Assembly: GCF_902459465.1 (NCBI RefSeq)
Contig: NC_047067.1
Location: 21,885,680 to 21,949,679, forward strand
Source of the DNA: Asterias rubens
Taxonomy: Eukaryota > Echinodermata > Asteroidea > Forcipulatida > Asteriidae
Direction of reading: 5' to 3'
DNA length: 64,000 nucleotides
Shown: in pieces, positions 10,552 through 18,800 of the stretch
How positions within the stretch are numbered: position 1 is the stretch's first letter
Layout of the letters: every line of letters begins with the position of its first letter
Notes under the pieces: model-generated
Databases searched by the model: none
Seen by the model: the letters and a program-made list of their open reading frames with translations, nothing else
What the model was told of the DNA's origin: nothing
Position numbers and translations under genes: made by a program

Positions 10552-10862
10552 GCCCTAATTGGAGATTTTTGGACGGTCCTTTTTAACAGTTCTCGCCAGT
10601 AGTGCGCATGCTCAGACCTACGCGCGCAATACTTAGCATGTGCATGCAGTGAGCCATAAACCTTTTCGCAAATACCCATTAACTGCAAGCGCCAACCATT
10701 GAATGAGGTGCATTGTGGTCTAGCTAAGGAGCAAATTTGATCACCAGCTAGACCACAATGCACCTAATTCCACGCCTAACGCGCGCACCCCAGTATTTGC
10801 GAAAAAGGGACAGTTAATATGTCTGCTGCCACCAGCGTCACAAAAGTCTCCCATTAGTCTAG
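10552..10862. mobile_element. CTAATTGGAGA element (family R8), full copy
   Basis: Short TIRs (ctaattggagatttttgg and the inverse of gtctcccattag) enclose about 300 bp. An inner palindrome lies near 10707-10770 (aggtgcattgtggtctagct and inverse). It sits just upstream of desaturase 1. Confidence 0.6.
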
Positions 10863-11295
10863 AGCTACCACTTGTCTATACCACTTGCCTACCTTTAGGC
10901 ATAATGTCATTATTTAGTCTTAAAAGTGCTGCCACTACCAACCTTCCTTGTTTTTATATATCACTGATGTCAAAGTGGTAGCACAAGAAAATGAAATCCC
11001 AGGCCTAAAAAGTCAGGCTTGGGGCACAGTACAAAAGCCAAGTGTGTTACCAGAGTACTAAAGTGACAGAGGAGTCCAACCTTACCTGGGCTAAAGTGAC
11101 ATAATTGGTGATAATGTGAACAATGGAGAAAGCATTCAGCAATAGGTTATTATCTTATCTCTACTGCCTACAATGGTGACAACAAACAGCTGACACAGAC
11201 ATGAGTAGATACTTTACTTATTAATTCTGTTATACAATAGTCTAGACATAACTTGGCGCTCTTCAGCCATATTTAGTAAGTTACAATTTAAAAAA

Positions 11296-11418
11296 GGGGA
11301 AAAGTTTCCGTATGGCGCCACAACTTTTTCATTTGAAATGAAATAATATACCTCAATGAGATATCCCTTTTTGTAAAAATTAGTGAAAAAGTGGTGGCGC
11401 CATACGGAAAGTTATCCG
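11296..11418. mobile_element. GGCGCCA MITE (family R6), copy 1
   Basis: TIRs ggaaaagtttccgtatggcg and the inverse of cgccatacggaaagttatcc; about 125 bp. Two more copies lie at 24425-24557 and 24925-25068. Confidence 0.75.
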
Positions 11419-11693
11419 TAACGGCATATATACATCCAGAAAAAAAGAGAGAAACATAAGTAATTAGTTCGAATACTGTTGAAAAGAAAACACCTTTCAT
11501 AGCCCGGAAATCACCAGGGCCGGTCTACATCACCAGGGCCGGTCTGCATGCAACCACGGGTAGGTTTTGAATGGAAACTCGCCCAACTGTCACACCCGGT
11601 CACATCCCGGTCAACAACAAAACCCAGCACTGGAAATGATTTAGTTTTCAGGTTTTAACAAAAGTTGTGATACGAAAACGGGCGCAAACTTAC

Positions 11694-11850
11694 CTATACC
11701 AGCAGTGCGATGTTTTCTCTGAAGATTTGATGTAGGAAAGATGTTCCCTTGATGCTTGATCCCAATGATCACCCGCCCATTCACAGATAGTAGAGCAGTC
11801 CTCCTGGCACGTACGCTGGCTAGCCCCTGGGAATGAGTAGACACCGGTGG
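11694..11850 (-). other. Possible 5' UTR exon of desaturase 1
   Basis: On the minus strand the less AT-rich block 11850-11694 ends at a consensus donor (GGTATAG then GTAAGT at 11688-11693), 1.3 kb before the ATG. Its boundaries upstream are a guess and a poly-G tract lies at about 11852-11867. Confidence 0.25.
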
Positions 11851-11899
11851 GGTGGGGGGGGGGGGAGTTGATGGTTGACTGACGAGGCAGCCTCTTGTT

Positions 11900-12745
11900 A
11901 TCGCACCTCGTGCAAACAGTTCAACAACAACAGAGCGGTCATCTGTCCTTGAATTCTTACATAAATCCTTTTATTTTTTATTAGGCAAATAGAGTGAATG
12001 TAATTACGCCACCCATCCGATGCGTGATCACGCCATGTTACTATATAAATTAGTTGGTTTTAATTTTAAAGCGGTAAAACTTTGTTCCAAAATTAATCGC
12101 ATATGGTTGTGGAGAAAGGAAATGCAAACTAGATTAAGTTTAATATTCGAAATGACCCTTTTAACCGGGCACGAGTAGTGAGTTCTTTGGTATGACATCT
12201 GCTCAGAAAATTTAATTTGAAACCCGACTAAAATAATTACTAGATAGTTTGGAGCGCTCTACCTTCAACCGTTTTTTTCCCCTCAAGCCGGCCATTTTGT
12301 TTTGTCTTCCGGCATTCACCCAATACATTGTATCATATAACCTACTAAAAGTCCTTGACTTTTGTTGTGCTCCGGTAAACAAAGTTCCCTTTTACTGTTT
12401 ATTTCTATTTTGTCTATTGCATTTTGCTTTTTAACTTTGCAACAACATCGAATAAAATAAAGTCAAATGGTCAAAACAAATGTATTAATCTGGAGTAAGG
12501 GTCTGAAACTGAAATATAAAAGGTTTTAATGGATAGTATTGTTACCTTTTGGTAATCCCTGGAGCTATATATCAAAAAGAACTTTTAGAGGGAATAGGAT
12601 CCTCAATGCTGGAAAAGTCGGATTAAAGAAGACGGTTGCCTTTAAAGAAAAAAAACCAGCTATTTTTCTGCATCGGAGACTCCCAACAAAAGTCTAAAAT
12701 CAGATAACATTCTCCAATGTTTAATCCCAGGTTTAAAAAAGGCAA
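11900..12745. other. Intergenic, nothing recognised
   Basis: No exon or repeat family is visible. Short open frames here have no recognisable motif. Confidence 0.5.
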
Positions 12746-14965
12746 ACAAACAAACTAAAACATCGTCTGGCCCACAGAGGGATAATTCCCAGACATAACT
12801 GTCAACAATAATTTGCAATTAGACAATTTGCTTACGATTTCGTAAGGTTTTTAATTACGGCACTTACAAACAATTGGAATGTTTTCAGTAAAGGCACCAA
12901 TTGTTAAAGATAACTTTCTCATTAGTGTCTAACTGGTGGGAAATTAATAAAATCTGACAAAAACTGAATTACTTATTTCTCCCATTTCCAACAAAATATT
13001 AACTTAATGTCTGCATAATTTGAGGCTTGAGAGTTTCAAAAGGCAAATCATAATATTTACAAAGATCAGAATTTGTCTGTAAAGGCACACACTAAATGTG
13101 AAAGACAACTTTGACATGGAACTAAAACATCGTCTGGCCCACAGGGGGATAATTCCCAGACATAACTGTCAACAATAATTTGCAACTAGAAAATTTGCTT
13201 ACGATTTCGTAAGGTTTTTAATTACGGCACTTATTATAAAAAACTGATTTTCACAATTGTTAAACAATTTCCAAATGAATTCTTCCAACTAAACTTCAAA
13301 CCAAATGCAAGGGCAAACATGCACAAAATAAAATTATCTCTACAAAAACATTTAAAGTACAACAATAATAAGATTTCATGAAGGTTAAATATATTTCTTT
13401 AACAATTGGCCCAATTTCATATATCTCCCATTTCCAACAAAAATATTAATTTAATGTCTGCATAATTTGAGGATTGAGAGTTTCAAAAGGCAAATCATAA
13501 TATTTACAAAGATCAGAATTTGTCTGTAAAGGCACACACTAAATGTGAAAGACAACTTTGACATGGAACTAAAACATCGTCTGGCCCACAGGGGGATAAT
13601 TCCCAGACATAACTGTCAACAATAATTTGCAACTAGAAAATTTGCTTACGATTTCGTAAGGTTTTTAATTACGGCACTTATTATAAAAAACTGATTTTCA
13701 CAATTGTTAAACAATTTCCAAATGAATTCTTCCAACTAAACTTCAAACCAAATGCAAGGGCAAACAATAAAATTATCTCTACAAAAACATTTAAAGTACA
13801 ACAATAATAAGATTTCATGAAGGTTAAATATATTTCTTTAACAATTGGCCCAATTTCATATATCTCCCATTTCCAACAAAAATATTAATTTAATGTCTGC
13901 ATAATTTGAGGATTGAGAGTTTCAAAAGGCAAATCATAATATTTACAAAGATCAGAATTTTTCTGTAAAGGCACACACTAAATGTGAAAGACAACTTTGA
14001 CATGGAACTAAAACATCGTCTGGCCCACAGGGGGATAATTCCCAGACATAACTGTCAACAATAATTTGCAACTAGAAAATTTGCTTACGATTTCGTAAGG
14101 TTTTTAATTACGGCACTTATTATAAAAAACTGATTTTCACAATTGTTAAACAATTTCCAAATGAATTCTTCCAACTAAACTTCAAACCAAATGCAAGGGC
14201 AAACATGCACAAAATAAAATTATCTCTACAAAAACATTTAAAGTACAACAATAATAAGATTTCATGAAGGTTAAATATATTTCTTTAACAATTGGCCCAA
14301 TTTCATATATCTGTTTAAACACAAAAAGTGGCGAAGACACATGAATAACTTTTCAAACAATGTCTTACGATCCCCTAGAGTGAACATTCCAATGTGAATG
14401 GATTCTCTTCTTTGAGATTGCCTGAAACTGGTTGCCTGTAAATTGCCCCTTGTTAAATGACCATTTTACAAAGACAAAACTCTAACACTTTTATACTTAA
14501 AAATATCTTGAGAAACAAAAGCAACAAATTTTCTTGTAAAAAGTGTCCGACTGGTTGGAAAGCTAAGTACATTGACACATTATTTAACACCGTTAACAAT
14601 TATACAATTAACTTATCCCACTAAATTGCAATATAAATTTAATATCTGCACAGTATTTGGGCGGGGATTTCAAAAGCAATTCATAATATTTACAAACAAT
14701 CGGAATGTTTTCAGTAAAGGCACCAATTGTTAAAGATAACTTTCTCATTTGTGTCTAACTGGTGGGAAATAGTACTCTAAAATATTAATAAAATCTGACA
14801 AAAACTGAATTACTTATTTCTCCCATTTCCAACAAAATATTAATTTAATGTCTGCATAATTTGAGGATTGAGAGTTTCAAAAGGCAAATCATAATATTTA
14901 CAAAGATCAGAATTTGTCTGTAAAGGCACACACTAAATGTGAAAGACAACTTTGACATGGAGCTG
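12746..14965. repeat. Tandem array with about 440-bp units between the desaturase genes
   Basis: The block actaaaacatcgtctggccc recurs at 12754, 13121, 13568 and 14007, with spacings of 367, 447 and 439 bp. The last two spacings differ by one 8-bp deletion (tgcacaaa), and apart from that the full units are almost identical, so the amplification is young. A related flank (attgttaaagataactttctc, actggtgggaaat) occurs on both sides at about 12900 and 14725, and a partial unit ends the array at 14820-14965. Short open frames are shared by none of the units, so no coding role is seen. Confidence 0.9.
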
Positions 14966-15030
14966 AAATATTACATAATTTCAAACCTAAGAAACTTTTT
15001 CAATAAAGTTGATTGTTTTCTCCGCATACC

Positions 15031-15371
15031 TTAAAGGAACACGTTGCCTTGGATCGGTCGAGTTGGTCTTTAAAAAGCGTTTGTAACCGTTTGTTATAAA
15101 ATGCATTTTAGAAAGATGTTTTAAAAGTAGAATACAATTATCCACACAAGTTTGCCTCAAAATTGCGTGGTCAAAATTTTGACTCCCATAAATCGCCGAC
15201 CGTGTTAGTCGACGAGGTAAAAGAAAAACCATGCAATTTCGAGGCATGTTTGTGTGGATCATTGTATTCTACTTTTACAACATCTTTCTACACATATGCA
15301 TTTTATAACAAACGGTTACAAGCGCTTTTCAAAGACCAACTCGACCGATCCAAGGCAACGTGTTCCTTTAA
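15031..15371. mobile_element. TTAA foldback B (family R2), complete
   Basis: Inverted ends of about 47 bp match with one or two differences (aaaggaacacgttgccttgg and on), and TTAA lies on both sides. The inside repeats a tgtttgtgtggat...atccacacaag hairpin. No open frame for a transposase, so it is non-autonomous. A decayed copy lies at 56381-56573. Confidence 0.8.
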
Positions 15372-15821
15372 CCATAAAAAGGCACCAATTTGATTAATCA
15401 TAAACTATCACTCGTCAATTTCATAATGTGAATAGGTAAGAGAATTTGCAGGACAATGTTTTAAAAATTAAATTTTGTTTTTGAAATTGCTTTGAACCAC
15501 CCACCTCAAATCTCAACTTATTGAGGTATTGCAGTATGCAACTTTGTAGCTTAAACAGAAGAGGTTATGACCAAACACACACAACTTTGCACACCGTTCT
15601 TCAGTTTTCTGTTTATCAGATTTGCTACGTATTTTAGAATTTCTAGTTATTTTTGTATAAATACAAAAAGTGACCAGAGTAAACAATAACTACTTGGCAC
15701 ATTGCAATTGAGTTTCGATTTTTCAGTTATTTCTTTTGACCAACCCACGAAATTGGTAAACCCAAATAATCTGAATTGCGGACAAGTCGTTTTTAGCAAC
15801 ATTCCACTCTCACAAACTTGT
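15372..15821 (-). other. 3' flank or 3' UTR of desaturase 2
   Basis: No recognisable repeat. Probably contains the 3' UTR, but I see no convincing AATAAA on the minus strand. Confidence 0.4.
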
Positions 15822-15873
15822 CTAGGTGTGGTGGTAAGCGTCATACCAAAGCTGACCAGAATTCTTGAGGGAC
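15822..15873 (-). CDS. Desaturase 2 exon 10
   Basis: Acceptor TTTTGATTGCAG. Encodes [17 protein letters not shown] and then TAG. Confidence 0.93.
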
Positions 15874-18800
15874 CTGCAATCAAAAACACACACAAATTGT
15901 TTAAATATAAAGGTACAGAAAAATTGAATGTCCTTCTAAAATGATTTTCACAACTTTCTCCTACTGTGCGAGTGCTCAACACAAAATGTACTTGTAAAAG
16001 AGTGTTCAAAATCACTGTCGTGGTAGAATAGTTTGACAAAGTGTATTGCAAGTGCAGGCCTATATTTCGTCAACATATAGCATGGTATAGGTATATAGTG
16101 GTGATTTATAATAATAATAACTAATACTTATATAGCCAGTCTTTACAATAACGTATCAATGAGCTTTATATATGTGTCCTTATCATTGTGCCGAAAACAT
16201 CCCTTTTATCTTTTTCAGCTCCCTAGGGATTATACAGCCCAGAGCCGCCGTGGCACTCCAAAGACTTTTTCAAACACAATATCAACCTCTACACTCGCAG
16301 GTACCAAACATTTTAACAATGTATCCCTGACTTCAGGCCTTCAGGGAACCTCAGGTACTCACCGCACAATATCAGCGAAGGCACCGAGTAATGTCTTAGT
16401 CTGGTAGCTGAGACCGTGTTTAATACACAGGGACTTGACATGGGGTGCTATCTTTGCGAAGTTGTGTCTGGGCATGGTGGGGAACAGACTGAAACCAAAA
16501 ATAGACAAAATAGAGAGTTATTACAACACAAATGCCCTACAAGTGTTGTTATGATTTAAAACAAATAAAAGAGAAGGTTTTTTAAATTATAGGATTTGAG
16601 GCATTGCATGGTGAGGTATCAATATATATTTGGTTTGCGGTAACACCATTTGTGTATCTACTTGCCAGGTAGAGTTTGTTCTTAGAGAACTGTCTAGCTT
16701 AATTCTACTACCGCGGAGTAGATTGTTCGGGTGTTCGGGAGACTTCTCAGTTCTGAAAAGAATTGTCCTGCTTATTAACTATTACCTGGGCGGATGGTAA
16801 TTAGTCTCCTGACGATGACTAGAGCAAGCTAGTCGAAACGTTGAGACCAACCCAAGAACTGACTCCACGGAAGTACAGTTAATTACGATCCTATAAGCTA
16901 AAGTAGTAGTCCCAGCCTATTTCTTTACCACCCACCCAGGTAATAGTTAATAAGCAGGACAGTTCTTTTCAGAACTTAGTAGTCTCCCGAACACCCGAAC
17001 AATCTACTCCGCGGTAGTAGAATTAAGCAAGACAGTTCTCTAAGAACAAACTCTACCTGGCAAGTAGATACACACATGGTGTTACCACAAACCAAATATA
17101 TATTGTTTTTTAAATTATCATCCATATGAGAAAATGGGGAACAAAAAAAGTCCCTACACATACACACACAGGGTGCCAGACTATATTTCCTTCCAGCCTC
17201 AGTTTGGTTACACTGAAAGAGAAATAAGATGGAGGCATTGAAGTTTTATATCTTACTGGTGCTCAATCTGGAAGTTGAGATGTCCGGTGAACCAATCGTT
17301 GAAAGCGGAGGGTTCGACGTTGCAGGTGGCGTGTAGCTGCAGAGACAGCCAGTCTTTCTGGGTATCATTGTCTACCTCCATGGGTATATGGTTCATCTGG
17401 GTCACCCACACGAACCAATGACTCTCAAGAAACCTGGAAGGTTGGGGGGAGAACAATCTATCAATCAACCAGATGATAATTATAATAATAACAATTAATA
17501 ATTTGGGAGGCTAATCATCCTTACTCGCAGCTAAGAGCAGAATTGCAAAGTTCGAGAAGCACGCATGCAAGGGCGCCTTTGACCGCCAGCCACATCAGCC
17601 CATTATGACCACGGAGCACAGCCAGAGATCGAAAAGTGTTTCATTTTTCCCGAGGGAGGAAAACCGAATGGTCTGGAAAACCTTTGTGGCACAGTAGAAA
17701 ACCAACGCACAACTCGACTCACTTATGGCCCATGCCGGGTATCGAACCAGGGTCACCTGGAAATATTAATTTCATCCTGAATTAAAACATTACGTTGTTC
17801 TTTTAGACAAGACTTTAGACTTACCTCACAAACATATAAAGACCAAGTGCACCGAGTCCACCAAGGAGGGGTCCATAAAAGTAGAACCAACGCACAAAGA
17901 AGAAAACAGTCCATGCAAGATCCTTAGGAGGGAATAGAAAGACAAAGGTTTAATTATAAGAAAAATCAAATACAGAAATATCAATACACAGGAAAGATTT
18001 TGATTGGATTTGAATCGGTTTCGTAGGAATTATTCCATCGCAACCAAAGGCCAAATTGTGAAATCTTTAACAATAGTTATCAGCCAATACAAAAATCAAA
18101 TTCGAGAAAGCAAATCAATTAGCATGAAGTCTCAACAGCATGCTTACACAAACGAATTAGAAAAAAAAGAAGACGGTCTACGTTTTCAAAAGATGCTCTT
18201 ATTGTCTAGGAATACTGTTTAGCAGACGAACTAAATAAAGGACTGCGCTGTTTTTGTAGCGCTCTGTTCTGCAGCAAACTGAAGTGTACCTTAAACTATT
18301 GCACAGTAATCTTTGGTGGAACTCTGGTCTAGTTGCAGGAAGCCAGTCATTTGCATGAGCCTTTCCTCATGCCAAAGCAAGGGGTGGGGGGGGGGGCCAT
18401 GACACTTCTTTCAGTTTTCTCAACCCTTTTACTCCTTTGTTTGGTGAAAGTTGTTCAGTTTATTGCTTTTACTTACCGTCCATATTCTTTTAGTGATTAC
18501 GTGATACAGGTTCTCGGTGTGAAAGTAGATGGGTAGCAGGAGGGGCGGACCAACTGTCATCAAAACAAAACAAAAAATTACATACATAAATGTTTTTTTT
18601 ATTTTTAGAATTCTCTTGCAACTTCAAGGACCAAGTGAGTAAAAAATGCCCACATAATTTATTTGTTATTTTATGCATATAAGTTGGGATACACCAAGTG
18701 AGAATACTTGACTTTGACAATTACCAAAAGTGTCCGGTGTCTTTAAGCATAAGGCTTGAACTGTAAATAGTTTATCTTGTTATAAACTTTGTGACTTACT

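Noticed and set aside
12746..14965. CRISPR-like array
   Set aside because: Units are about 440 bp and repeat in full; there are no short repeats with unique spacers and the genome is eukaryotic.
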